64,000 nucleotides of DNA from Anaerococcus hydrogenalis DSM 7454 (GTDB taxonomy: Bacteria; Bacillota; Clostridia; Tissierellales; Peptoniphilaceae). Under the pieces are notes generated by a model. It was not told the origin of the DNA. It saw only the letters and a list, made by a program, of their open reading frames with translations, and made no database searches. Of the stretch, positions 49,938-59,124 are shown piece after piece (the first letter of the stretch is position 1; the number at the start of each line of letters is the position of its first letter). The position numbers were made by a program, and so were the translations under genes. Where the stretch lies: assembly GCF_000173355.1 (NCBI RefSeq), contig NZ_ABXA01000043.1:53501-117500 (forward strand). Reading direction: 5' to 3'.

Positions 49938-51022
49938 TATTATGCTTTTGTAAAATTCTTCTAAAAATTTACTGGTATTTTTTATATTAAATCCCTTATC
50001 ATCAATAGCCTTATAAAGATTTTTTCTTTGATAGGCAAAGCTATCTAAAATCATTTTCTTCCATTTTTCTTTATCATTAAGAGAAATAAATTCTACATTT
50101 TCTGTTAATTTTACATCTTTAGGTATACTATCAGAAAGTAAGCACTTAAGACCAGCGCTTTGAGCTTCTACTGCAGATAAAGGTAAGCCTTCATTTAAAG
50201 ATGGCAATAAAAATAGGTCGGCTGCTTGTAAAATTTCATTTACATTTGATATTGATCCTAAAAATTTAATATTAGCTTCTAAATTTAATTTTTTGTTAAA
50301 ATTTCCGATTCTTCTTTTAAATATCCATCTCCGACAAATAATAAGAGAATTTTATCATCAATTTTTACTAAATCTTTCATTAAATCAATCAAAAACTTTT
50401 GATTTTTGACTTGTAAAAAACTTCCAACGTGGACTATAACTTTATTATTAATTATTTTTAATTTGTTTCTAATTTCTTTTCTAATATCCTCATTGTAAAT
50501 ATATTTTTCCAAATCAATGCCATTTTTTATTAGAGTAAATTTGCTATCTTTAAATAAAAATTTTCCAGCTTCAATTGAACAAGCAAATTTATAATCAGAG
50601 TATTTAATTACATCATTTTTTAAGTAATCTCTAATAATTTTTTTAATACCCCTTCCATAATTTATTCCGTGGCTATGAGAAATAGTGATTAGTCCATGTT
50701 TTTTAGCCACTTTTAGTATAGTTGATTCGGTACCCCTAAAATGGCAATGTAGAATTTTATATTCTTTATGATTAGATAAAAAGTTTTCAAAATCTTTTTT
50801 ATATTTAAAAGGATTTTTTGGACTAAACTTATCAATAGTGTAAATTTTTCCACCAAGTTTTTCTATTTTTTGTAAATTTTGATCACTACCAATACTGTGA
50901 ACTAAAAAATCAAATTCAAACTCATCCCTATCTATATTATTAAATATTGAAATAAGTAGACTTTCAATTCCTCCAATATTTAAATCTCCTAAGACGTGGA
51001 GTATTTTAGTCTTTTTTTTCAA
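49932..51022 (-). CDS. GT4-family glycosyltransferase, frameshifted
   Basis: Cytoplasmic sugar transferase of the EpsF/capsule type. It begins KKKTKILHVLGDLNIGGIESLL (nucleotide-sugar transferase N-domain). HCHFRGTESTILKVAKKHG and the C-domain start KVIVHVGSFLQVKNQKFLID follow, with the family's donor-site motif LPSLNEGLPLSAVEAQSAG after the break. The frame is lost near 50289-50295, where one A is missing on the minus strand; correction gives about 363 residues. The start is TTG at 51022, six bases after AAAGGAG. No partner genes are next to it, so donor and acceptor are unknown. Confidence 0.85.
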
Positions 51023-51097
51023 AACAAACTCCTTTAAATTAATTGAAATATTTCTTATATTATAACATATAAAATTTAATTTTATCTTATAAAAAAC

Positions 51098-51125
51098 TTG
51101 CAAATCAATATAAACTTAGTATAGT
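51098..51125 (+). promoter_or_regulatory. Promoter of the cbpA-clpB operon
   Basis: TTGCAA (51098-51103), a 16-base spacer and TATAGT (51120-51125). It has the same architecture as the hrcA promoter. Confidence 0.65.
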
Positions 51126-51133
51126 TTAATTAA

Positions 51134-51150
51134 GGTCAAAGATGGTCAGA
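51134..51150 (+). promoter_or_regulatory. CtsR-type heptad repeat operator
   Basis: GGTCAAA-GAT-GGTCAGA. The known CtsR box is a direct heptad repeat, (A/G)GTCAAA-NAN-(A/G)GTCAAA, so only one base of the second heptad differs. It lies just downstream of the -10, where a repressor blocks transcription. ctsR itself is not in the window. Confidence 0.8.
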
Positions 51151-51166
51151 GAATGATGGAGGTTTT

Positions 51167-52120
51167 ATGAAATATCAAGATTATTATGAAATTTTAGGTG
51201 TAGATAAAAAAGCAGATGCTGAGAAAATAAAAAAAGCTTATAGGAAGCTTGCTAAAAAATACCACCCTGACCTTCATCCTGATGATAAAGAAGCCAGTGA
51301 AAAATTTGCAAAAATAAATGAAGCTTATGAAGTTTTATCTGATGAGAATAAGAGAAAACAATATGATATGTTTGGTCAAAGTGGAAACTTTAGTCAAGGT
51401 CAAAATTTCGACCCATCTCAATATGGTTTCTCAGATTTATTTTCAAATTTTGGAGCTGGAAATGGATCTTATACCTACACAAGTAGTACAGGAGGATCCT
51501 CTGGATTTTCAGATTTTTTTGAAACCTTGTTTGGAGGAGGAAGAACTTCATCAAGGTCTTCATCAACAAATTTTGGAGGATTCGGATCAAGTTTTAAAAA
51601 TGGATTTACAAAAGCTAAAAAATCAAAGATTAAAGCTAAGGTTAATATATCACTAGATGAAGCAATGAGTGGTGTATCTAGAACGCTCAAATTAAAAGAT
51701 AAAGAAACAAATTCTATAAAAGAAATTAATATAAATATTCCAAGTGGAATGACAAGTGGGAAAAATTTAAAAATTGATGGTTCAAAATATAATTTGAATG
51801 CAGATATTTATGTAAAAGTTCAAATCAAGGAAGATTCAACCTATAGACTAGATGGGTTGGATATTATTAAAAAAGAAAGAATAAGTCCTTGGGATGCCTA
51901 CTTTGGTGAAAAAATCACTGTCGACAGTCCAAATGGAAAGTTTAAAATAAATATTCCTGAAAAAATTGAAGCAGGAAACAAAATTAGGATTAAGGGTAAG
52001 GGATATAAGGATTTGAAAGGAAAAGTTGGAGATCTTTATATAGAAATTCTTATCGATAATCCAAAAGATTTAAGTAAAGATCAAATTGACCTATATAAAA
52101 AATTAAAAGAATTAAATTAG
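51167..52120 (+). CDS. CbpA-like DnaJ paralogue (class B J-domain protein)
   Basis: Co-chaperone with a J domain (residues 1-70, HPD in [10 protein letters not shown]), a Gly/Ser/Phe-rich linker, and two C-terminal substrate-binding domains ([19 protein letters not shown] and [14 protein letters not shown]). It has no CxxCxGxG zinc repeats, unlike the dnaJ at 19.5 kb, so it belongs to the CbpA/DjlA-like class B. The 317 residues are normal. It stands ten bases before clpB under a CtsR-type operator, suggesting that it feeds substrates to the DnaK-ClpB disaggregase. Confidence 0.92.
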   Translation: MKYQDYYEILGVDKKADAEKIKKAYRKLAKKYHPDLHPDDKEASEKFAKINEAYEVLSDENKRKQYDMFGQSGNFSQGQNFDPSQYGFSDLFSNFGAGNGSYTYTSSTGGSSGFSDFFETLFGGGRTSSRSSSTNFGGFGSSFKNGFTKAKKSKIKAKVNISLDEAMSGVSRTLKLKDKETNSIKEININIPSGMTSGKNLKIDGSKYNLNADIYVKVQIKEDSTYRLDGLDIIKKERISPWDAYFGEKITVDSPNGKFKINIPEKIEAGNKIRIKGKGYKDLKGKVGDLYIEILIDNPKDLSKDQIDLYKKLKELN

Positions 52121-52129
52121 GAGGACACT

Positions 52130-54709
52130 ATGGATTTTAACAAATTTACTCAAAAATCAACAGAAGCTATTAACGAAGCAAGTCAACTAGCTATCAAAAA
52201 TGCCAACCCAGAAGTTGGCATTATCCACCTAGCTTATGCCTTGGTTGAAGATTCAAATTCATTCGTAAGCCAAGTTTTAGCTAATATGGGCTTGTACAAA
52301 AAAGTACTTAATAAAATGGAAGAAAAAATGGAAAACTTGCCAAGCCAATCCGGTTCAGCAAATATTTACCCAAATACAATTTTTCAAAGAATTTTATTAA
52401 AAAGTGAAGATTGCGCAAAGAAAATGGGCGATTCATTTATATCAACTGAACACATTTTCTTAACTATATTAAATGAAAATACTGAATTAAGTGATTATTT
52501 TAAGGAAATCGGCTTAAATGCTAAAAATTTCTCAAATGAGCTTAAAAAGGTCAGAAATGGTCAAAAAGTTATCAGCGATAATCCAGAAGAAACAAATAAT
52601 CCTTTGGAAAAATACGGTAGAAATTTGACTAAAGAAGCAAGAGAAGGAAAAATTGACCCAGTTATTGGCCGTGATACTGAAATTAGAAACTGCCAAAGAA
52701 TTCTTTCAAGAAGAAAGAAAAACAATCCGGTTTTAATTGGTAAACCTGGTGTTGGTAAAACTGCAATTGTTGAAGGACTTGCTCAAAGAATTGTAAATAA
52801 GGATGTACCAGAACCACTTCAAGGAAGGACAATTTTTGCCCTAGATATGGCAAGCTTAGTTGCAGGAGCAAAATACAGGGGACAATTTGAAGAAAGATTA
52901 AAATCAGTTATTGATGAAGTAAAAAAATCTGAAGGACAAATTATTATGTTTATCGACGAGCTTCATACAATTGTGGGAGCTGGAAAAACTGAGGGTTCAA
53001 TGGATGCTTCAAATATTATGAAACCTATGCTTGCTCGTGGAGAGATAAAAGTAATTGGTGCAACAACCTTAAATGAATACAGGGAATATATTGAAAAAGA
53101 CGGAGCTCTTGAGAGAAGATTCCAAAAAGTTTTGGTTGATGAACCAAGTGTTGAAGATACAATTTCAATTTTGAGAGGAATAAAGGATAAATATGAAATT
53201 TATCATGGAATAAGAATTCAAGACCAAGCAGTTATAGCTGCAGCAGAGCTTTCAAACCGTTATATTACTGATAGATTTTTACCAGATAAGGCAATTGATT
53301 TGATGGATGAGGCTTGCGCAACCGTAAGAACTGAAATTGATACAATGCCAGAATATTTGGATGAGGAAAAAAGAAGAATTTTACAAGTTCAAATTGAAAT
53401 TGCAGCCTTAAAAAAAGAAGATGACGAAAAGAGTAAGAAAAGACTTGAAATGCTTGAAAAAGAATTAGCAGATGCAAATGAAAGGTATGAGGCTGATTTT
53501 ACCAAGTGGAAGAGTCAAAAAGATTCTATAAATTCTGTAAAAGATATAAAAGAAGAAATTGACAAGGTAAAGGTTGAAATTGAAAAAGCCCAAAGAAATT
53601 ACGACTTTGAAAAATTATCAGAGCTTAAATATGGTAAATTAAATGAGCTTGAAAAGAAATTAAAAGAAAAAGAAAAAGACCAAGAAAATAATTCATCAAT
53701 AAAAGAAGAAGTTACTGATGAGGACATAGCAGATGTAGTTTCAAATTGGACAAATATTCCTGTAAATAAATTAGTTGAAAGCGAAAGAAGTAAGATTTTG
53801 GGACTTGCTGATAAATTACACGAAAGAGTTATTGGCCAAGATGAGGCAGTAGATAAGGTTTCAGATGCAATAATTAGGGCAAGATCTGGTCTTAAAGATA
53901 TAAATAAACCAATTGGATCATTTATTTTCTTAGGACCAACAGGAGTTGGTAAAACAGAACTTGCAAAATCACTTGCAGAAGCTATGTTTGATAGCGAAAA
54001 AAATATGATTAGGATTGATATGTCAGAATATATGGAAAAATATTCTGTATCAAGATTAATAGGAGCAGCACCAGGTTATGTTGGCTACGAAGAAGGTGGA
54101 CAATTAACTGAAGCTGTAAGAAGAAACCCTTATTCAGTAATTTTATTTGATGAAATTGAAAAAGCCCACCCAGATGTTTTCAATATTTTATTACAAGTTC
54201 TTGATGATGGAAGACTTACAGATAGCCAAGGAAGAACTGTAAACTTTAAAAATACAATTATAATCATGACATCAAATATTGGTTCATCATATCTAATAGA
54301 TGGATTAAAAAAAGATGGAACAATTGATCAAGAAAATAGAAAACTTGTAGATGGGGCATTAAAAGCATCATTCAAACCAGAATTTTTAAACAGAATTGAT
54401 GACATTGTAATGTTTAAACCACTTACAAGTGATCAAGTTTATAAAATTATCGACCTTCAAATTGAAGATATATCAAAAAGACTTGAAGATCGTGATATTA
54501 CAATCGAGCTTAGCAAGCCTGCTCACGAATATATCTTAGAAAAATCTTACGATGTAGAATACGGTGCAAGACCAATCAAGAGATTCTTACAAGCAAATAT
54601 CGAAACAAACTTGGGAAGAAAAATTATTGAAGGAAATATAATGGAAGGAGATCATGTCATAATAGATTTAGATAAAAATAATGAATTGGCATATCAAGTT
54701 AAAAATTAA
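52130..54709 (+). CDS. clpB: ClpB disaggregase (Hsp100)
   Basis: Hexameric AAA+ chaperone that threads proteins out of aggregates together with DnaK. The 859 residues comprise the N domain, the first ATPase (Walker [14 protein letters not shown] near residue 203, pore loop [14 protein letters not shown]), a coiled-coil middle domain around residues 400-520, and the second ATPase ([13 protein letters not shown] near residue 601, [14 protein letters not shown] pore loop). The middle domain distinguishes it from ClpC and ClpA. A clear terminator follows. Confidence 0.97.
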   Translation: MDFNKFTQKSTEAINEASQLAIKNANPEVGIIHLAYALVEDSNSFVSQVLANMGLYKKVLNKMEEKMENLPSQSGSANIYPNTIFQRILLKSEDCAKKMGDSFISTEHIFLTILNENTELSDYFKEIGLNAKNFSNELKKVRNGQKVISDNPEETNNPLEKYGRNLTKEAREGKIDPVIGRDTEIRNCQRILSRRKKNNPVLIGKPGVGKTAIVEGLAQRIVNKDVPEPLQGRTIFALDMASLVAGAKYRGQFEERLKSVIDEVKKSEGQIIMFIDELHTIVGAGKTEGSMDASNIMKPMLARGEIKVIGATTLNEYREYIEKDGALERRFQKVLVDEPSVEDTISILRGIKDKYEIYHGIRIQDQAVIAAAELSNRYITDRFLPDKAIDLMDEACATVRTEIDTMPEYLDEEKRRILQVQIEIAALKKEDDEKSKKRLEMLEKELADANERYEADFTKWKSQKDSINSVKDIKEEIDKVKVEIEKAQRNYDFEKLSELKYGKLNELEKKLKEKEKDQENNSSIKEEVTDEDIADVVSNWTNIPVNKLVESERSKILGLADKLHERVIGQDEAVDKVSDAIIRARSGLKDINKPIGSFIFLGPTGVGKTELAKSLAEAMFDSEKNMIRIDMSEYMEKYSVSRLIGAAPGYVGYEEGGQLTEAVRRNPYSVILFDEIEKAHPDVFNILLQVLDDGRLTDSQGRTVNFKNTIIIMTSNIGSSYLIDGLKKDGTIDQENRKLVDGALKASFKPEFLNRIDDIVMFKPLTSDQVYKIIDLQIEDISKRLEDRDITIELSKPAHEYILEKSYDVEYGARPIKRFLQANIETNLGRKIIEGNIMEGDHVIIDLDKNNELAYQVKN

Positions 54710-54722
54710 AGAATAAATATAA

Positions 54723-54758
54723 AAAGAGAAAATTTATTTTTGAGATTTTCTCTTTTTT
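54723..54758 (+). terminator. Terminator after clpB
   Basis: AGAGAAAAT (54725-54733) pairs with ATTTTCTCT ahead of a T6 run. Confidence 0.85.
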
Positions 54759-54879
54759 CTTTGTCTTAAAATGGGAGAAATTTTATTTTTAAAAATTATT
54801 TTTAGAATTATATTTATACAAGGACCTAGAAAAAACCCCAGAAATCGGAAAGGAATATGCATACAAAAAAACTAAAAAA

Positions 54880-54927
54880 ACACAATATATAGTGCTCCTT
54901 GTTTTATTATATCTATATATGGTATAC
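54880..54927 (+). promoter_or_regulatory. NrdR box pair upstream of nrdD
   Basis: The first box ACACAATATATAGTGC (54880-54895) matches the NrdR consensus at 15 of 16 bases. A weaker box TCTATATATGGTATAC (54912-54927) is centred 32 bases downstream, the usual three-helical-turn spacing. The second box overlaps the -10 of the promoter. Confidence 0.8.
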
Positions 54928-54928
54928 T
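54899..54928 (+). promoter_or_regulatory. Promoter of nrdD-nrdG
   Basis: TTGTTT (54899-54904), an 18-base spacer and TATACT (54923-54928), the latter preceded by TGG. The NrdR boxes bracket it. Confidence 0.65.
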
Positions 54929-54957
54929 AGAATAGTATTAATAAAGGAGTTGAAAAA

Positions 54958-57078
54958 ATGCCTAAAGTTGTAAAAAGAAATGGTCAAAAGGTAGATTTTG
55001 ACAAAGAAAAATAAAAATAGCCATAGAAAAGGCTATGAATTCACCAAATGGTGTTTTTATAGAAAAGCAAGCAGAAGAAATTGCAAATGAAATTGAAAAA
55101 AAGCGTCGAAAATAAAAGAGAAATTTCAATTTATCAAATAGAAGATAGGGTTTATTACAAATTAATTGATAAGAAAAATCCTGCAACAGCAAAATCATAC
55201 GAGGCTTATAGGTCTGTCCAAGCCTACAAAAGAGCAGCAAACACTACGGATGATGATATAATTGGTCTACTTGAAAGAACAAATATAGATGTAATGGATG
55301 AAAATTCTAACAAAAATCCACTAATTGCATCAACTCAAAGAGATTTAATAGCAGGAGAAGTGTCAAAAGATTTGGCAAAAAGAAAATTAATTGATGCCGA
55401 CCTTGTAGAAGCTCATGAAGATGGGGCAATACATATTCATGATTTAGATTATTTAATCCAACCAATTTTTAATTGTTGCTTGGTAAATATGAAAGATATG
55501 CTCGATAATGGAACTGTTATAAATGGGAAAACAATAGAAAGACCCAAATCTTTCCAAGTAGCATGTAATGTAATGACTCAAATTATTGCCCAAATCGCCT
55601 CAAACCAATATGGTGGTCAATCTATCAATATTTCTTGTCTTTCAAAATATTTGGAAGTTTCCTACAATAAAAATTATAAATTAGCTAAAGAAATTTTATC
55701 AAATGAAGATGAAATAAAAAAAATGGCTCAAAAATTGACCCAGAGAGACTTGGAATCAGGTATTCAAACTATCCAATACCAAATAAATACCCTTATGACA
55801 TCAAATGGCCAAGCACCCTTTGTAACCTTATTTATGCATACAGACGAAAATGATCCTTACCTTGACCAAACTGTAAAAATTATAGAAGAAATTTTAAAAC
55901 AAAGAATCCAAGGAATAAAAAATGAAGCAGGAGTTTATGTAACACCAGCCTTCCCAAAATTAATTTATGTATTGGATGAAAATAATGTAAAAGAGGAAAG
56001 CAAATACCATTATCTTACAGAATTATCCATAAAATGTACGGCAAAAAGAATGTATCCTGACTATATTTCTGCCAAAAAAATGAGAGAAAATTACGAAGGA
56101 AATGTATTTTCCCCAATGGGCTGCAGGGCGTTTTTGCCTCCATACAAGGATGAAAATGGAGATTATAAATTTGATGGAAGATTTAATATAGGAGTTTGTA
56201 CAATCAACCTCCCTCAAATTGGAATACTAGCAGGTAATGACGAAGAAAAATTCTTCGAAATTTTAAATAAAAGAATGGATCTTGTAAAAAGAGTTGGTAT
56301 TTTAAGGTACGAACACTTAAAAGACGTAACTAGTGACTCATCACCAATACATTTTCAACACGGTGCAATAGCAAGACTCAAACCCCACGAAAAAATAAAA
56401 CCACTTCTAAAAAATGGCTATGCAACAGTAACGATTGGCTATATTGGAATATATGAAGCTTGTAAACTTGTAAAAGGAGTAAGCCATACAAGCGATGAAG
56501 GCAAAAAATTTGCCTTTAAAATAATGAACCTATTAAACGAGAAAAAAGAAGAATGGATAAAAGAGACAGGCTTACAATTTGCAGTTTATGGAACTCCAGC
56601 AGAAAATCTTACAAACAGGTTCGCATCAATTGATAAAAAAAGATTTGGCCAAATTGAAGATGTAACTGACAAGGGCTATTACACAAATTCCTTCCACGTT
56701 GACGTTAGAGAAGAAATTTCTGCCTTTGAAAAATTTGATTTTGAATCAAAATTTCAAGATATGTCATCAGGCGGCTGTATTTCCTATGTAGAAATTCCAA
56801 ACATGGCAAATAATTTGAAGGCTCTTGGTACAATTGTCGAATATATTTATGACCATATCCAATATGCAGAATTTAACACAAAATCCGATTATTGTGCAAA
56901 ATGTAATTATGATGGAGAAATGCTTTTAAATGACGACAACGAATGGTATTGTCCACAATGCGGAAATAAAGACAGGTCAAAACTAACAGTTGTAAGAAGA
57001 ACTTGTGGATATTTGGGAGAAAATTTCTGGAATGAAGGAAGAACAAAAGAAATAAAAGCAAGAGTATTGCATATATAA
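54958..57078 (+). CDS. nrdD: Anaerobic ribonucleoside-triphosphate reductase NrdD, two compensating frameshifts
   Basis: Glycyl radical enzyme that makes deoxyribonucleotides without oxygen. The start MPKVVKRNGQKVDFDKEK leads into the ATP-cone, which is broken by a missing A near 55008-55012 and an extra A in the A7 run near 55099-55105. After that the frame is open through the barrel to the zinc site (CAKCNYDGE and CPQCGNKD) and the glycyl radical motif RRTCGYLGENFW, with Gly near residue 684. The total is about 706 residues, typical for the class. AAGGAG is spaced correctly before the ATG at 54958. It is followed by its activase nrdG. Confidence 0.96.
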
Positions 57079-57083
57079 TAAAA

Positions 57084-57108
57084 AAAGTCTACATTAGTAG
57101 ACTTTTTA
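57084..57108 (+). terminator. Hairpin between nrdD and nrdG
   Basis: AAAGTCTAC (57084-57092), ATTA loop and GTAGACTTT (57097-57105), followed by TT. It is only 11 bases before the nrdG start, so it may lower activase expression relative to the reductase rather than stop it. Confidence 0.75.
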
Positions 57109-57118
57109 TGGAGGATTT

Positions 57119-57619
57119 ATGAGATACGGGCAAATAAGAAAATATGATGTGGCAAATGGACCTGGAATTAGGACTTCATTTTTTGTCACAGGCTGTCATG
57201 CAAATTGCAAAAATTGTTTTAACAAGGAATACATGGATCCAAATTTTGGCAATTTTTGGACAGAAAAACAAACTCAAGAAGTAATTTCTTACTTAAAAAA
57301 AGATGAAATAGAAGGACTTACAATTCTTGGAGGAGAACCCTTTGAATCTACAGAGGATTTGATTAAAATTGTAAAAAAAATTAGAGAAGAATCGGATAAG
57401 TCTATTTGGATTTTTTCGGGATTTTTGTATGAAGTTTTGGTAAATATTGAAAATGCAAAAGAACTTTTATCTATGTGTGATGTTTTGGTAGATGGACTTT
57501 TTATGGAAGAATTAAAGGATTTAAGATTAAAATTTAAGGGGTCATCCAACCAAAGGACAATTGACATACAAAAATCTTTAGAAAATGAAAAAGTAATCCT
57601 CTTAGATGGGTATAATTAA
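57119..57619 (+). CDS. nrdG: Anaerobic NrdD-activating radical SAM protein NrdG
   Basis: Generates the glycyl radical on NrdD by reductive SAM cleavage. The 166 residues contain C26xxxC30xxC33 in TGCHANCKNCFN, the LTILGGEPFE motif, and WIFSGFLYEVL. The motif CHANCKNC with a short C-terminal region is typical for NrdG rather than pyruvate formate-lyase activase. The nrdD-nrdG pair is near-universal. It is closed by the lemA start 26 bases downstream. Confidence 0.96.
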   Translation: MRYGQIRKYDVANGPGIRTSFFVTGCHANCKNCFNKEYMDPNFGNFWTEKQTQEVISYLKKDEIEGLTILGGEPFESTEDLIKIVKKIREESDKSIWIFSGFLYEVLVNIENAKELLSMCDVLVDGLFMEELKDLRLKFKGSSNQRTIDIQKSLENEKVILLDGYN

Positions 57620-57645
57620 AGTAGAAATAAATTTAGGAGGATATA

Positions 57646-58233
57646 ATGGAGATTAATAAAAAAAGAAAAGGTATTGGAGGAATTGTTATAGCAATAATTG
57701 CAATAATTGCTCTTGCAATCATTGTTTTAATTCCTTCCTATAATGGACTTGTAAAACAAAGAGAACAATTAGACGAATCATATGCCCAAGTGCAAAATGT
57801 GGTACAAAGAAGGGCAGACTTAATTCCAAACCTTGTAAGTACTGTAAAAGGATATTCAAAACATGAAAAAGATACCTTGACAGAAGTAACAAATGCAAGG
57901 GCAGGGATAAAAGATGCCAAGGGACCAAAAGAATTAGCAGAGGCTAACGAGCAAATGTCCCAAGCAATTAGAAACATAAATGTAGTTGCAGAGGCATATC
58001 CAGAATTAAAAGCCGATAAGCAATTTACCCAACTTATGGATGAGCTTGCTGGAACAGAAAATAGAATTTCTGTAGAAAGAAAAAATTATAACGGTGAAGT
58101 TAAGGCTTATAATACAAAGGTAAAATCTTTCCCAACAAGCATTTTTGCATCAATGATGGGATTTGATAAGGCAGAATATTTTGAGGCAGATGCATCAGCC
58201 CAAGATGTACCAAAAGTAAATTTCGGAAGTTAG
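57646..58233 (+). CDS. LemA-family membrane-anchored protein
   Basis: A 195-residue protein with one N-terminal helix (residues 10-31) and an extracellular all-helical LemA domain. The family signature runs IPSYNGLVKQREQLDESYAQVQNVVQRRADLIPNLVSTVKGY-type, visible between residues 28 and 70, with AYPELKADKQFTQLMDELAGTENRIS and the ending FFxxDASAQDVPKVNF-type. LemA domains often sit next to TPM-domain proteins, as here, and the pair is thought to act at the envelope. The precise function is unknown. Confidence 0.92.
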   Translation: MEINKKRKGIGGIVIAIIAIIALAIIVLIPSYNGLVKQREQLDESYAQVQNVVQRRADLIPNLVSTVKGYSKHEKDTLTEVTNARAGIKDAKGPKELAEANEQMSQAIRNINVVAEAYPELKADKQFTQLMDELAGTENRISVERKNYNGEVKAYNTKVKSFPTSIFASMMGFDKAEYFEADASAQDVPKVNFGS

Positions 58234-58240
58234 GTAATTT

Positions 58241-59040
58241 ATGAGAAAAAGGAAGAATATAATAGTAACTATTTTATTTGCCTTTATTCTTCTTTTTCTA
58301 CCTAATAAATCATTAGCAGAAAACTTACCAGAATCACCAAATACTTACTACTACGATGAGCTCAATTTAATTGACCAAGAAACCAAAGACCATTTAACAA
58401 AAGTAAACAAAGAACTTGAACAAAAAACAGGATCTCAAGTAATCTATGTTTCACTAAAAGATGTAGAAAATCAACCAATGCAGGTTGGAACAGATCTTTT
58501 AAATAAATGGAAAATTGGAGATAAGGAAAAAATAATGGTGTTTTGATTTTAATTTCCCAAAGAAAGGGCCAAGATAAAAAAGATATTTCAATTATCACAG
58601 GCTATGGAATTGAGGGAAGATTAAATGATGGTAAGGTTGGAAGAATAATTGATGAATTTATGCTTGATTATATGAGAGAGGGCGATTTTTCTAAAGGAAT
58701 TAGGGAAGGTTTTAATGCTATAGTTTCTGAAATAGCAGAAGAATATCAAGTAGAATTAAATGGTGATTATGATAAATATTCTGAAAGACTAAAAGAAGAC
58801 CAAGACGATGAAATAGATATTAGAACTTTGATATTTATATTTATAATATTTATAATTTTCTCAAGATTATTCGCAGGCCGTGGAAACTATCGTGGCGGTG
58901 GATTTACAGGAGGATTTGGAGGATTCGGTGGCGGATCTTTTGGAGGATTCTCCAGTGGGTCATCAGGCGGATTTTCTGGAGGAGGCTTCTCCGGCGGAGG
59001 AGGATCATCCGGTGGTGGCGGAGCAAGCCGTGGAATTTAA
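58241..59040 (+). CDS. TPM-domain (YgcG/MOLO) membrane protein with Gly-rich tail, frameshifted
   Basis: Secreted then membrane-anchored protein. A signal peptide (about residues 1-27) is followed by the TPM domain (YYDELNLIDQETKDHLTKVNKELEQKTGSQVIYVSL) and, after the break, ISIITGYGIEGRLNDGKVGRIIDE. One membrane helix (about residue 205) precedes a Gly/Ser-rich tail of about 60 residues. The frame is broken in the A run near 58525-58530; adding one A gives NNGVLILISQRK and 266 residues in total. The Gly/Phe tail is common in TPM proteins and is often low complexity. It lies 7 bases after lemA. Confidence 0.88.
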
Positions 59041-59046
59041 TAAAAA

Positions 59047-59070
59047 TTGGACCTTTTTAGGTCCTTTTTT
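59047..59070 (+). terminator. Terminator after the TPM-domain gene
   Basis: GGACC (59049-59053) and GGTCC (59060-59064) form a short stem, then TTTTTT. Confidence 0.8.
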
Positions 59071-59100
59071 ATTTTTAAAATAAAATTATGATTAATTAAA

Positions 59101-59109
59101 TGATATAAT
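59101..59109 (+). promoter_or_regulatory. Extended -10 promoter for the nuclease-helicase
   Basis: TGATATAAT, with the AAAGGTG ribosome site only a few bases downstream and no clear -35. Confidence 0.45.
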
Positions 59110-59124
59110 AAAAAAGGTGATTAC

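Noticed and set aside
58880..59040. Collagen-like or adhesin repeat at the end of the TPM protein
   Set aside because: The Gly/Ser/Phe-rich tail has no Gly-X-Y periodicity and is the usual low-complexity tail of TPM-domain proteins.
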